Below, one piece after another: positions 1 to 8,370 of a stretch of DNA of 54,115 nucleotides. Origin of the DNA: an archaeon (lineage in GTDB: Archaea; Nanobdellota; Nanobdellia; Pacearchaeales; GW2011-AR1); the NCBI GenBank assembly GCA_018697295.1, contig JABHTJ010000005.1, positions 1-54,115 of the forward strand, in the 5' to 3' direction. The position numbers and the translations under genes are program-made. Every line of letters starts with the position of its first letter. Position 1 is the first letter of the stretch. The notes under the pieces were generated by a model that did no database searches, was not told the origin of the DNA, and saw only the letters and a program-made list of their open reading frames with translations.

Positions 1-158
1 CAAACTATGAATTTTATGTTGACACGCGACGTTATGGTTCTATTCCCCATGGTGGTTTTGGAATGGGCGTTGAAAGAGTAATATCTTGGATTTGTGGGTT
101 ACGAACGATTAAGGACGCGATTGCATTTCCTCGAACGATGACTAGAATGTCTCCTTAG
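1..158 (+). CDS. asnS: Asparaginyl-tRNA synthetase-like, C-terminal fragment
   Basis: Partial gene; its 5' part lies before the window. The reading frame starts at base 3 and ends at TAG 156-158, leaving about 51 residues. The visible part holds class II motif 3: GFGMGVERV followed by the [10 protein letters not shown] tail. This is the ATP-binding end of class IIb aminoacyl-tRNA synthetases (AsnRS/AspRS/LysRS). The [14 protein letters not shown] stretch and the FPRT tail fit archaeal AsnRS or the archaeal AspRS/AsnRS-like group best. The enzyme would charge tRNA with Asn (or Asp) in the cytoplasm. Family is secure; exact substrate is less so because the amino-acid-binding region is not visible. 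Confidence 0.75.
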   Translation, partial: NYEFYVDTRRYGSIPHGGFGMGVERVISWICGLRTIKDAIAFPRTMTRMSP

Positions 159-171
159 GGTTTTTTAGGAA

Positions 172-486
172 TTAAAATTTTCCCCAACCAGAAATTCCGC
201 CGTCTAAATCGAATGCACTCTCAAACCCGAATTTTTTCATTAGCATGATTGTATGAGAACTTCTTACGCCAGTCCTACAATAAACCGCATAGGTTTTAGA
301 GCCGTCGAGTTTCTCTAATTCTTCTTGGAAATTCTTTTTGTGATAATCAATTTCGAGTGCATCGCTTGTTATTTTTCCCGCTTTAATTTCTTCAGGAGTT
401 CTTATATCAATTGCGACTGTGCCAGGCTTATCTAATAGATCTAGGAAATCGTCCTTTGAAATTGTTTTGAAGTTTTTTTCTGCCAT
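172..486 (-). CDS. Single-domain rhodanese-like protein
   Basis: 104 residues, one rhodanese domain. The active-site loop is CRTGVRS with the nucleophilic Cys at residue 70. An IDIRTPEE motif near residue 26 and a DGGISGW ending are typical of single-domain rhodaneses (GlpE/PspE type). Such proteins carry a persulfide on the Cys and move sulfane sulfur in the cytoplasm. No signal peptide is visible. It is transcribed divergently from the secreted-protein gene at 569 and ends just after the upstream synthetase gene, convergent with it. The sulfur acceptor cannot be told from the sequence. Confidence 0.9.
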   Translation of the reverse strand: MAEKNFKTISKDDFLDLLDKPGTVAIDIRTPEEIKAGKITSDALEIDYHKKNFQEELEKLDGSKTYAVYCRTGVRSSHTIMLMKKFGFESAFDLDGGISGWGKF

Positions 487-539
487 CTTTTATGAATAAT
501 TTAGAGATTTTCAGTATTTATTTCTTTTTATTGCAAATG

Positions 540-548
540 TTTATATAG
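540..548 (+). promoter_or_regulatory. TATA box for the gene at 569
   Basis: TTTATATAG, centred about 25 bases before the ATG at 569. This is the archaeal TATA-to-start distance expected of a leaderless transcript, and no Shine-Dalgarno lies between. Confidence 0.6.
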
Positions 549-568
549 ATTCCTCACTAAATCCTTTT

Positions 569-1165
569 ATGAAAAAAGAGATTGGTTTTTTGTTGATGAG
601 TGTTTTTTTAATTGGAATGGTATTTGCTGCCCAAGGAGAGGGAACTGAAGCTGTTGCCATTAATTATCAAGGTGGAGCTGAGAAGGTAACAGGGATTCAA
701 CAAATTAAGGCGGGAAATTATCTTGTGGCATCTGGAGAACAAATACAAATTAAAGAGCAAGCCCAAAATCAATTCAAGTTAGAAGTTGGAGATGCATTTG
801 CACATTTTGAAGGCAAGATGACTCAAGAACAAGTTGGTGAAAAAATTAAGTTAATGACTCAGCTAAAAAATGGAAAAAATGTTGAAGTCAAAATTATGCC
901 CGATGTTGCTTCCGAAACTGCATTGGAGAAATTACGATTAAAAAATTGTGTTGAATCTGAAGGTTGTTTGATTGAACTAAAGGAAGTTGGACAAGGCGAA
1001 GATGCTAAACTATCTTATGAATTGAAAACTCAAAGACAATCAAAAATTTTTGGATTGTTTAAAGCTCGAATGAAGGTTGAAGCTCAAGTTGATGCTCAAA
1101 CAGGAGAACTAATCGATTCAAAAAAACCTTGGTGGGCTTTTTTAGCAACAGAACCCGCAGAATAA
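569..1165 (+). CDS. Secreted protein of unknown function
   Basis: 198 residues. Residues 1-20 form a Sec signal peptide (MKKE followed by a hydrophobic run ending VFAAQG). The mature part is hydrophilic, rich in Lys, Glu and Gln, with two Cys (around residues 132 and 138) that could form a disulfide. A stretch near residues 100-125 (Val-rich, then SETALEKLRLKNC) resembles secreted domains common in DPANN genomes, but I do not recognise a named family. A TATA box 25 bases before the ATG supports this start. The gene stands between a divergent rhodanese and uvrC, which has its own TATA box. Confidence 0.7.
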   Translation: MKKEIGFLLMSVFLIGMVFAAQGEGTEAVAINYQGGAEKVTGIQQIKAGNYLVASGEQIQIKEQAQNQFKLEVGDAFAHFEGKMTQEQVGEKIKLMTQLKNGKNVEVKIMPDVASETALEKLRLKNCVESEGCLIELKEVGQGEDAKLSYELKTQRQSKIFGLFKARMKVEAQVDAQTGELIDSKKPWWAFLATEPAE

Positions 1166-1182
1166 TTCTTAGAATGAAAGAC

Positions 1183-1190
1183 TATAAAAG
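1183..1190 (+). promoter_or_regulatory. TATA box for uvrC
   Basis: TATAAAAG-like element about 23-26 bases before the ATG pair at 1209/1212. It places the transcript start at or beside the start codon and argues against the upstream TTG at 1203. Confidence 0.55.
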
Positions 1191-1208
1191 TTAGATTTTT
1201 ATTTGTTT

Positions 1209-2774
1209 ATGATGATAGATTTAACGAAGTTGCCAAAAAATCCGGGATGTTATCTGTTTAAGGATATTAATGGAACTATACTTTATATTGGGAAAGCGAA
1301 AGTTTTAGCGAAGCGAGTTCGGAGCTATTTTAATAAAAATCATGATGATAGTAAGACAAATATTTTAGTTTCGAAAATTGATTCTGTTGAATTTTTTGTA
1401 ACAGATAGTGAAATTGAAGCACTCATTTTAGAGAATAATCTGATAAAAAAACATTCTCCCAAGTACAATATTGATTTGAAAGATTCGAAGAGGTATGCAT
1501 ATATTGAATTGACGGCTGAAGAATTTCCACGATTTTTGATTGCTCGAAAGCCGGATTTGAAAAGTGGTTCAAAATATTTTGGGCCATTTGTTTCTGCCGC
1601 TTCTCGAGACCACATTCTTGAAGCTGTTCGTCGAATTTTTAGAATTCGAACTTGTAAGAAACTTCCAAAACGCGCATGTCTTAGGCATTCGATAGGACTT
1701 TGTAGTGCGCCATGTACTGGAGCTATTTCTAAGAAGGATTACTTGAATGATGTTGCATCTGCGAAAATGGTTTTAGAAGGGAAAAATAAAGAGCTTACGA
1801 AACATCTCAAAAAACGAATGGAGAAATTGTCGAAGGCGCAAAATTACGAACTTGCAATGGAAGTTCGTGAACAAATTGGCTCTCTTGACTATTTATCTGA
1901 AAGACAGAAAATGGAGCGGCAAAAACATTATGACGAGGATATTATTAATTATGTTGCTGTTGGTGAGACTATTCATTTGATGTTATTTAATTCTCGTAAA
2001 GGTATACTTGAGAATAAGCAGGAATTTGAACTCGAGAAGACTCCTCATTTTTTGGAAGAATTTTTAGTTAGCTTTTATTCTAAAGAGAAAACAGTTCCTC
2101 GAGAAATTATTGTACCTAAATTAATTGATGAAAAAATTGAGAAGTATTTGAGTTCATTTCGGCGATTCTGGAATGTTAAAATTACTGTTCCAAAGCAAGG
2201 TGAAAAAAAAGAACTACTTGATTTAGTTTTGAAAAATCTTGAGATTGGATTATTTGGAAATCGTGAGAAGATTGAGGATTTAATGAATTCTTTGAAACTT
2301 AATGAACTTCCCAAAGTGATTGAATGTTTTGATATTTCTCATTTGTCTGGAACTTCTACTGTTGCATCGATGGTGCAGTTTCGAAATGGAGTCGCTGATA
2401 AAAGCAATTATCGTAAATATAAAATTCGAACCGTTCACCAAATTGATGATTTTGCTTCGATGAAGGAAGTTGTTTCTAGAAGGTATTCTAAGTTGCAGCG
2501 AGAGAATTTGGATATGCCGAACTTAATTGTGGTTGATGGTGGGAAAGGCCAGTTGAGTTCTACCATTGAAGTAATGGAAGAACTTGGATTAAAAGTTCCG
2601 GTGATTAGTCTTGCGAAACGTGAAGAGGAAGTTTTTATTCCGGGAAGAGTTAGTCCTATTTTATTAGATAAACGTGGAAAGGCTTTGAAGTTGTTGCAAG
2701 AAATTCGTGATGAAGCTCATCGGTTTGCGATTGCGTATAATCGGTTGTTGCGGCGGAAGAAGGTTAGGGAATAA
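1209..2774 (+). CDS. uvrC: Excinuclease ABC subunit C, lacking the HhH domain
   Basis: About 521 residues from the ATG at 1209. The N-terminal GIY-YIG nuclease domain (GCYLF...ILYIGKAK, residues 13-32) makes the 3' incision. A Cys-rich segment follows (CKKL...ACLRH...GLCSAPC, around residues 150-170), the likely Fe-S site of UvrC. A UvrB-binding UVR segment lies near residue 210. The C-terminal RNase H-like nuclease for the 5' incision is present: FDISH, VVDGGKGQ and DEAHRF carry the catalytic acids and His. The protein stops right after this domain, so the usual C-terminal tandem helix-hairpin-helix is missing. UvrC acts with UvrA and UvrB in nucleotide excision repair; uvrB follows at 4772. 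In archaea this pathway is usually of bacterial origin. Confidence 0.95.
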   Translation: MMIDLTKLPKNPGCYLFKDINGTILYIGKAKVLAKRVRSYFNKNHDDSKTNILVSKIDSVEFFVTDSEIEALILENNLIKKHSPKYNIDLKDSKRYAYIELTAEEFPRFLIARKPDLKSGSKYFGPFVSAASRDHILEAVRRIFRIRTCKKLPKRACLRHSIGLCSAPCTGAISKKDYLNDVASAKMVLEGKNKELTKHLKKRMEKLSKAQNYELAMEVREQIGSLDYLSERQKMERQKHYDEDIINYVAVGETIHLMLFNSRKGILENKQEFELEKTPHFLEEFLVSFYSKEKTVPREIIVPKLIDEKIEKYLSSFRRFWNVKITVPKQGEKKELLDLVLKNLEIGLFGNREKIEDLMNSLKLNELPKVIECFDISHLSGTSTVASMVQFRNGVADKSNYRKYKIRTVHQIDDFASMKEVVSRRYSKLQRENLDMPNLIVVDGGKGQLSSTIEVMEELGLKVPVISLAKREEEVFIPGRVSPILLDKRGKALKLLQEIRDEAHRFAIAYNRLLRRKKVRE

Positions 2775-2803
2775 TTTAAATAGTTTTATTGATAGTTATT
2801 TAT

Positions 2804-4039
2804 ATGGAGATAGATAAGAGGTTGTTTTCTTTAATTGGAGTCGCACTGTTAATAATTGTCATTGGATTTATCTTAGAGAATGGAGACTTGAGAACCTCTC
2901 CCGGCCAATTTTACCTAGAGATCGACAGTTATGGAAGTGTCGAGGATTATTTAAGTCCTTATTCTATTGTTACAGCAGTTCATGGAATTGATTTAACTGA
3001 AAGCTTGATGGCAGATTATGAATTTTCTTATTCAACAGATGAGAGAAATTGGAAGCCATTGCCAGGATTTTATGATTTGACTGACGGAGGCATTACTGAA
3101 ATTCTTCTTTATACGGAGGGGATGGAATTAATTAGTGACGATTATTTTATTCGGGCAAAAGTTATTTTAGAAAATGGAAAGAGTGAGGAAGTGATCGGTC
3201 GAACAAAAGAATTTAATGGAGATTTATTTGAAACTTTAGATGGCGGAATCCCATTTACGGGAAGGGCGATTTCTCAACCGAGCGGAGATGGAGATGGGAA
3301 AGATGAAAAGAAACCTCTTGAAGTGGAAGATGCATGTACTTGCGATAGTATAGAAATTAAAAATAAAAAAACAGATAAGCCGCCATTTCCAAAAAGTGCT
3401 CCACTTGGACCAACACCAAAAACAGGAAGTGATAAAGTTGCAATAAAAACAGATGTTGAACCTATTGGAGAATTGAGCCCTGGAGACCTTGCAGTTGTTC
3501 AAAATGGTTTTTCAATTGAGATACATACTTCTCGAGTTCCGTCTACTTCTCCGATGGAATGTCAAACTGAACAAGAAGTTCAATCGACAATAAGTATAGA
3601 TGGAGATGGAGATGGGAAAGCAGATATTGTTGGAGACGTAGATACTGGGACAGATGAGGAAGGAAATTCCAAAAAAGAGTATAAAGTGCGAGATGATGAA
3701 GGAAAGCCTGCAAAAGGAAGTTCACCATATGGGAATAAAGAAGGAGATTATGAAAAGGATGACTATGAAGGAGAAAGTGACGGAAAGTTGGAAACAACTG
3801 AAGATCCAAACGACGATTCAAAAGAAACTACTACGACTGCAGATTATCCTCAGCAGGGAATTCCTTACCCTGCAGGATTTGTTGATGGAATGAAAGTTAA
3901 TCGAAAAGATAAGTATAAATTTACAGTAACCGGAATTCATACATGTGTTTGTGAATTTGAACTTGAACTTGATTTTGAAACAACTGAGAAGACTGTAAAG
4001 GTACATAAAAATAAACTCACAGTCTTAAACTGTGGTTAA
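2804..4039 (+). CDS. Membrane-anchored extracellular protein with DGDGDGK motifs
   Basis: About 411 residues from the ATG at 2804, chosen because a TTTAAATAG box (2775-2783) lies about 25 bases upstream. One transmembrane helix (residues 7-25) anchors a large acidic, probably extracellular, region. Two DGDGDGK motifs (around residues 162 and 267; the second continues ADIVGDVD) look like Ca2+-binding loops of the dockerin/thrombospondin type-3 kind. Cys pairs (ACTCD, CVCEFE) suggest disulfides. The middle is low-complexity, rich in Lys, Glu, Asp, Gly and Pro. I do not recognise a named family. A Shine-Dalgarno-led small membrane gene follows at 4061, likely in the same transcript. Confidence 0.65.
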   Translation: MEIDKRLFSLIGVALLIIVIGFILENGDLRTSPGQFYLEIDSYGSVEDYLSPYSIVTAVHGIDLTESLMADYEFSYSTDERNWKPLPGFYDLTDGGITEILLYTEGMELISDDYFIRAKVILENGKSEEVIGRTKEFNGDLFETLDGGIPFTGRAISQPSGDGDGKDEKKPLEVEDACTCDSIEIKNKKTDKPPFPKSAPLGPTPKTGSDKVAIKTDVEPIGELSPGDLAVVQNGFSIEIHTSRVPSTSPMECQTEQEVQSTISIDGDGDGKADIVGDVDTGTDEEGNSKKEYKVRDDEGKPAKGSSPYGNKEGDYEKDDYEGESDGKLETTEDPNDDSKETTTTADYPQQGIPYPAGFVDGMKVNRKDKYKFTVTGIHTCVCEFELELDFETTEKTVKVHKNKLTVLNCG

Positions 4040-4045
4040 ATTAAA

Positions 4046-4053
4046 AAGGAGGT
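4046..4053 (+). promoter_or_regulatory. Strong Shine-Dalgarno before the 58-residue membrane gene
   Basis: AAGGAGGT eight bases before the ATG at 4061. It fixes the start of this short gene and indicates translation from an internal position of a polycistronic mRNA. Confidence 0.75.
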
Positions 4054-4060
4054 ATAAAAA

Positions 4061-4237
4061 ATGGACCTTACAAATATATGGTGGGTTGTAACATTCGTTG
4101 CAGCTGTTTGGGTAATTTACGATGTATGGGCTAAAAATGAGCGTGCACAGACTGGAATGAAGGTTGTATGGACAATTCTCGCATTGCTTTTTGGCGTAAT
4201 TACTGCAATAATTTATTACTTTACTCAGAAGAGGTAA
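4061..4237 (+). CDS. Small two-helix membrane protein, PLDc_N-like
   Basis: 58 residues (MDLTNIWW...YYFTQKR). Two hydrophobic helices are separated by a polar turn (YDVWAKNERAQTG) and followed by a WTILALLFGVITAIIYY helix. This layout, with a Trp before the second helix and a terminal Tyr-rich helix plus basic tail, resembles the small PLDc_N (phospholipase D N-terminal-like) membrane module. It has the best Shine-Dalgarno of the region. It begins 21 bases after the stop of the preceding membrane protein, so the two are probably co-transcribed. The molecular role is unknown. Confidence 0.75.
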   Translation: MDLTNIWWVVTFVAAVWVIYDVWAKNERAQTGMKVVWTILALLFGVITAIIYYFTQKR

Positions 4238-4285
4238 AGAATAATTTTAATTTATTTTTTTATTTTTGATAGTATTATTTTGATA

Positions 4286-4747
4286 ATGGGAAAGAACAAG
4301 TTTAAGTCGTGGGTTGTGAAAAGAAGAAATATGCTTAGTTGGATTTTTTCAATTCTGATTGCGATAATTTTGGTTCAGTCATTATTTTTTAAATTTACGA
4401 ATTCTGCTGAGACACAATATATTTTTGGAATTCTTGGGCAATTTGTAGGAGCGAGTTTTCTTTCTCCTTTTTCTGAGCTAGTAATGCATTATGGAGGATA
4501 TATTGTCGGAATACTTGAGATGGTTGGAGTAATACTTCTTTTGTTCCATGACACGCGTAATATTGGCTCAACGCTTATTTGTGTTCTTATGATTGGCGCA
4601 CTTTTTTCCCATATTTTTACTCCGTTGGGAATTGTTGGCAATGATGGCGGACTTCTTTTCGGCATGGCAGTCTTAGTTTTGGTTAGTTCTTTGATTGTTG
4701 CTTATTTAGAAGAACTTAGAGTGAGATTGGTTTATCGCAAGCATTAA
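4286..4747 (+). CDS. Integral membrane protein, possibly DoxX-like
   Basis: About 153 residues from the ATG at 4286; an in-frame TTG at 4280 is a weaker start. Four transmembrane helices. The first helix followed by FFKFTNS, then a GG..VGILEMVGVILLL helix with an acidic residue, and a third helix GSTLICVLMIGALFSHI, follow the plan of the DoxX family. Those proteins are small quinone-linked or redox-related membrane proteins. The match is by pattern only. The gene lies directly before uvrB on the same strand, but uvrB seems to have its own promoter. Confidence 0.6.
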   Translation: MGKNKFKSWVVKRRNMLSWIFSILIAIILVQSLFFKFTNSAETQYIFGILGQFVGASFLSPFSELVMHYGGYIVGILEMVGVILLLFHDTRNIGSTLICVLMIGALFSHIFTPLGIVGNDGGLLFGMAVLVLVSSLIVAYLEELRVRLVYRKH

Positions 4748-4771
4748 AACCCTTTATTTTCTTCAAAGTTT

Positions 4772-6721
4772 ATGAAATATTTACAAAAAAAATTTGATTT
4801 AGTTTCGCCTTTCAAGCCTGAAGGATCCCAACCTAAAGCAATTGCCGAATTGAGTGAAGGAATAAAGAATAAGAAAAATATGCAGACGCTTCTCGGAGTT
4901 ACTGGTTCTGGGAAGACATTTACTATGGCTAATGTTATTGCGAATGTGAATAAACCAACGCTTGTTATTGCACATAATAAAACACTTGCTGCTCAACTGT
5001 ATGAAGAGTTTAAAATGTTTTTTCCAAACAATCGCGTAGAATATTTTGTTTGTTATTATGATTATTTTCAACCAGAATCGTATCTTCCTGCAAAAGACCA
5101 ATATATCGAAAAAGATTCTGCGATTAATCCGCGAATTGAACAAATGCGTCATGCGACTACGGCCTCGCTGCAATCTCGTTCAGACACGATTGTTATTGCT
5201 TCGGTTTCTTGTATTTACGGCCTGGGGAATCCAGAGAATTATTCTTCGATGGGAATTGATTTGGAAGTTGGTATGAAAATTTCTCGTAAAGATTTGATTG
5301 TGAAACTGATTTCAATTTTATTTGAGCGAAATGATACAGAACTTATGTCAGGGCGATTTCGTGTTAGGGGCGATACAGTTGATTTAATTCCGGGTTATTC
5401 AAATAATATTATTCGAATTGAACTCTTTGGAGATGAGATTGAGCGAATTAGGGAGATTGATAAAAACACTGGCGAGACTGTTGATAAGCTCAATTACTTT
5501 TTTGTTTATCCTGCGAAACATTTTGTTGTTCCAGAAGATAAATTTGAAGCTGCACTTTTGAGTATTGAAAATCAATTGCAAGACGATTTGAAAACGATTA
5601 GTGATCCATTAATTGCTCATCGATTGAAACAACGAACAATGTTTGATTTAGAGATGATTCGAGAAACTGGAAGTTGCAAGGGAATTGAGAATTACTCTCG
5701 GCATTTTGATTTTAGAGATGGTGGAGAAAAAGCATTTTGTTTGATTGATTATTTTAAGGAAGATTTTTTGATAATTATTGATGAGAGTCACCGAACACTT
5801 CCGCAGATTGGTGGAATGTATAATGGTGACAGAGCTCGAAAGACGAACTTGATTGATTATGGATTTCGATTAACTAGTGCTTATGATAATCGACCGTTGC
5901 AATTTTTTGAATTTGAAAAGTATATGAGCGAAAATTCAGTTGTTTTTGTTTCTGCTACTCCTGCGCAATATGAATATGAGCATTCCGCAGAAGTAGTTGA
6001 GCAGATTATTCGCCCAACTGGATTGATTGATCCACGAGTTGAAATACGTCCCGTAGGAAACCAAATTGTCGATGTAAAAAATGAAATTAAGAAAGCTGTG
6101 AAGGCTGGTTCGAGAGTTTTACTTACTACTCTTACTAAAAAAATGGCAGAAGAATTAGCAGATTATCTGAGTGAACAAGGAGTTAAATGTCGATACTTGC
6201 ATTCCGAAATTGATACGCTTGAGAGAACTGAGATTCTTCGACAACTTCGTTTGGGAGAGTTTGATGTTTTGGTAGGGATAAATTTACTTCGGGAAGGAAT
6301 TGATATTCCAGAAATTGGATTTGTTGGAATTTTGGATGCAGATAAAGAGGGATTTTTGCGAGATGCTAAATCGCTTATCCAAATTATTGGGCGGGCTGCT
6401 CGAAATACGGAAGCATATGTTGTTTTGTATGCGGATAAGGAAACTGTTTCTATTAAAGAGGCTGTTCGCGAGACAAATCGTCGTCGTGAAATTCAGCTAG
6501 AGTATAATAATAAGAATAAGATTACACCGAAAACGATTATTAAGCCGATTAAGGAAAAGGTTGTTGAAGTTTCCGACACGAAGTATATTCCTAAAGGGGA
6601 CATTCCGAATATGTTGATTGAACTTGATGCAGATATGAAAGAGGCTGCTGAGCGATTGGACTTTGAGCGAGCGATTGCGTTAAGAGAGAAAATTAAGAAG
6701 TTAGAAGATGTTTTGAAATGA
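4772..6721 (+). CDS. uvrB: Excinuclease ABC subunit B
   Basis: 649 residues, near the usual 660-670. Walker A is GVTGSGKT (42-49). The DNA-clamping beta-hairpin region YYDYFQPESYLPAKDQYIEK (around 94-113) is intact. Helicase motif II is DESH (about 339), motifs V and VI are GINLLREGIDIPE and QIIGRAARN, and the C-terminal UVR segment (ADMKEAAERLDFERAIALRE) can bind UvrC. UvrB is loaded by UvrA at DNA lesions, verifies damage and recruits UvrC. All key motifs are present, so it should be active. uvrC is 2 kb upstream on the same strand; uvrA is not in the window. Confidence 0.98.
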   Translation: MKYLQKKFDLVSPFKPEGSQPKAIAELSEGIKNKKNMQTLLGVTGSGKTFTMANVIANVNKPTLVIAHNKTLAAQLYEEFKMFFPNNRVEYFVCYYDYFQPESYLPAKDQYIEKDSAINPRIEQMRHATTASLQSRSDTIVIASVSCIYGLGNPENYSSMGIDLEVGMKISRKDLIVKLISILFERNDTELMSGRFRVRGDTVDLIPGYSNNIIRIELFGDEIERIREIDKNTGETVDKLNYFFVYPAKHFVVPEDKFEAALLSIENQLQDDLKTISDPLIAHRLKQRTMFDLEMIRETGSCKGIENYSRHFDFRDGGEKAFCLIDYFKEDFLIIIDESHRTLPQIGGMYNGDRARKTNLIDYGFRLTSAYDNRPLQFFEFEKYMSENSVVFVSATPAQYEYEHSAEVVEQIIRPTGLIDPRVEIRPVGNQIVDVKNEIKKAVKAGSRVLLTTLTKKMAEELADYLSEQGVKCRYLHSEIDTLERTEILRQLRLGEFDVLVGINLLREGIDIPEIGFVGILDADKEGFLRDAKSLIQIIGRAARNTEAYVVLYADKETVSIKEAVRETNRRREIQLEYNNKNKITPKTIIKPIKEKVVEVSDTKYIPKGDIPNMLIELDADMKEAAERLDFERAIALREKIKKLEDVLK

Positions 6722-6773
6722 ATTCGTAGTTGAGCGCAATAAATCTTATAAGCGTCTTGTTAATGATTTATAG

Positions 6774-8336
6774 ATGAATGAAAAAAGAAGTTACAAAAAG
6801 GTTTTGACAAAGTCGAATTATTTGCTCGGTCTGCAGTGTTCTAAGTTACTTTGGGTTAAATTGTATGATAAGACTCGAATTCCTGCTCCAGATGATTTTG
6901 CAATGTATCGATTTGGAACTGGAATGAGGACTGAAGATATGGCGAAGACACTTTTTCCTGATGGAATTGATATTCCTAGAGAAGATTTTCTAGAAAATTT
7001 AAAACAGAGTACTGAACTTTTGAAAAAACGTGTTCCATTATTTGAGCCATCGTTTAAATTTGATCAACTTTATTCTCGAGGAGATGTTTTAGTTCCAGTT
7101 AATGAAGATGAATGGGATATTGTCGAAATGAAGAGTGCTACAAAAGTAAAAGAGGTTAATTTGCATGATGTTAGTTTTCAAAAATATGTGTATGAGAAAT
7201 GTGGACTAAAGATTCGGAAAAGTTTTGTTATGCATATTAATCGAGATTATGAACGCTCAGGTGACTTAGATATTTCTAAGTTATTTGTTCAAACAGAAGT
7301 TACCGAAGATATAAAAAAATTAGAAGTTGGAATTAAGGAGCGAATTGAAACAATGTTGGAAATTGTGAATAGCAAGGAAATTCCAAAATATATCATTGGA
7401 AGTCATTGTACTGACCCTTATGAATGTCCAATTAAACGAGAGTGTTGGGCCGAACTTCCAGGCGGAAATATCTTGGACTATTATCAAAAAAATAGAATTC
7501 AATGTTTTAAGCTTGGGGACTTTGGGCAAGTGAAAATAAATCGAATCCCAGAATACTATAGCAAGGAACATAACCCATTTCAAAAACAAGCGGTTGCCGT
7601 TCAGGAAGGAAATGGTTTTGAGAAACGTGTTATAGGAAAATTTTTTGATGAATTGAAGTATCCAGTTTATTATTTGGATATTCGTGCGATAAATCCTGCG
7701 ATTCCGAAGTTTGATGGCATGAGACCTTATCAAAAAATTGCTTTTCAATTTAGCCTCCATATTCAAACCGGACCTCACTCGAATATCTCACATGTTTCCT
7801 TTCTTTCTGATGGGAAAACTAATCCACGATTTTTACTTTTGAAAATTCTTAAAGACCATATTGGAAGTGATGGAACGATTTTAGTTTTTGATAAATATAA
7901 GGAAAGTGTGATTTTACGAGATCTTGCGAAAACATTTTTTAGTTTTAAGCCATGGATTTACGATTCTGTTTTACCGAGAATAAAAAGTGTTTGGGAAGTT
8001 TTTGAGAATTTCCATTATTTTGATATTGAAAAAACGCTTAATCATTCGATACAATTTCAATTGCCAAAATTTTGTGATATAACTGATAAAGATTTAGATG
8101 TAATTGATGGTGAGCATCGACAACTTGCTTATGAAAAATGGGTCCATACAGATATTGACGAACTAGTTGCTGAATCTAAGGAGGATGAAAGTGAGATTAG
8201 TTTAGATTTCAAGAAAGGAGTTGTTGAAGAAAAAGTTGAAGAAGTTAGGAAGGATTTGAGAAAGAAATCTCGTGAAGAGACCTTGTCGTTAATCCATATT
8301 GTTGATGCGTTTGGGAAGATTGTGGAGAGTACATAA
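6774..8336 (+). CDS. DUF2779-type protein: Cas4/RecB-like nuclease plus DEDD exonuclease-like domain
   Basis: 520 residues. The N-terminal half looks like a PD-(D/E)XK nuclease of the RecB/Cas4 kind: RGDVL...DIVEMKSA (about 100-121) gives the D and E-x-K residues, followed by a Q-x-x-Y-like motif (FQKYVYEKCGLKI). Cys 22 together with Cys 213, 219 and 225 could hold a Cas4-like Fe-S cluster. The C-terminal half starts at YYLDIRAINPAIPKF (about 299) and continues PYQKIAFQFSLH, as in DUF2779. There the usual D-x-E of DEDD exonucleases reads DIR, so one metal ligand is lost. A TATA-like CTTATAAG about 25 bases upstream supports the start. It lies between uvrB and a UvrD-like helicase, suggesting DNA repair or nucleic-acid processing. 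Confidence 0.8.
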   Translation: MNEKRSYKKVLTKSNYLLGLQCSKLLWVKLYDKTRIPAPDDFAMYRFGTGMRTEDMAKTLFPDGIDIPREDFLENLKQSTELLKKRVPLFEPSFKFDQLYSRGDVLVPVNEDEWDIVEMKSATKVKEVNLHDVSFQKYVYEKCGLKIRKSFVMHINRDYERSGDLDISKLFVQTEVTEDIKKLEVGIKERIETMLEIVNSKEIPKYIIGSHCTDPYECPIKRECWAELPGGNILDYYQKNRIQCFKLGDFGQVKINRIPEYYSKEHNPFQKQAVAVQEGNGFEKRVIGKFFDELKYPVYYLDIRAINPAIPKFDGMRPYQKIAFQFSLHIQTGPHSNISHVSFLSDGKTNPRFLLLKILKDHIGSDGTILVFDKYKESVILRDLAKTFFSFKPWIYDSVLPRIKSVWEVFENFHYFDIEKTLNHSIQFQLPKFCDITDKDLDVIDGEHRQLAYEKWVHTDIDELVAESKEDESEISLDFKKGVVEEKVEEVRKDLRKKSREETLSLIHIVDAFGKIVEST

Positions 8337-8370
8337 AAATTTATAATGAGTAAAACAATACTTTTACTAT

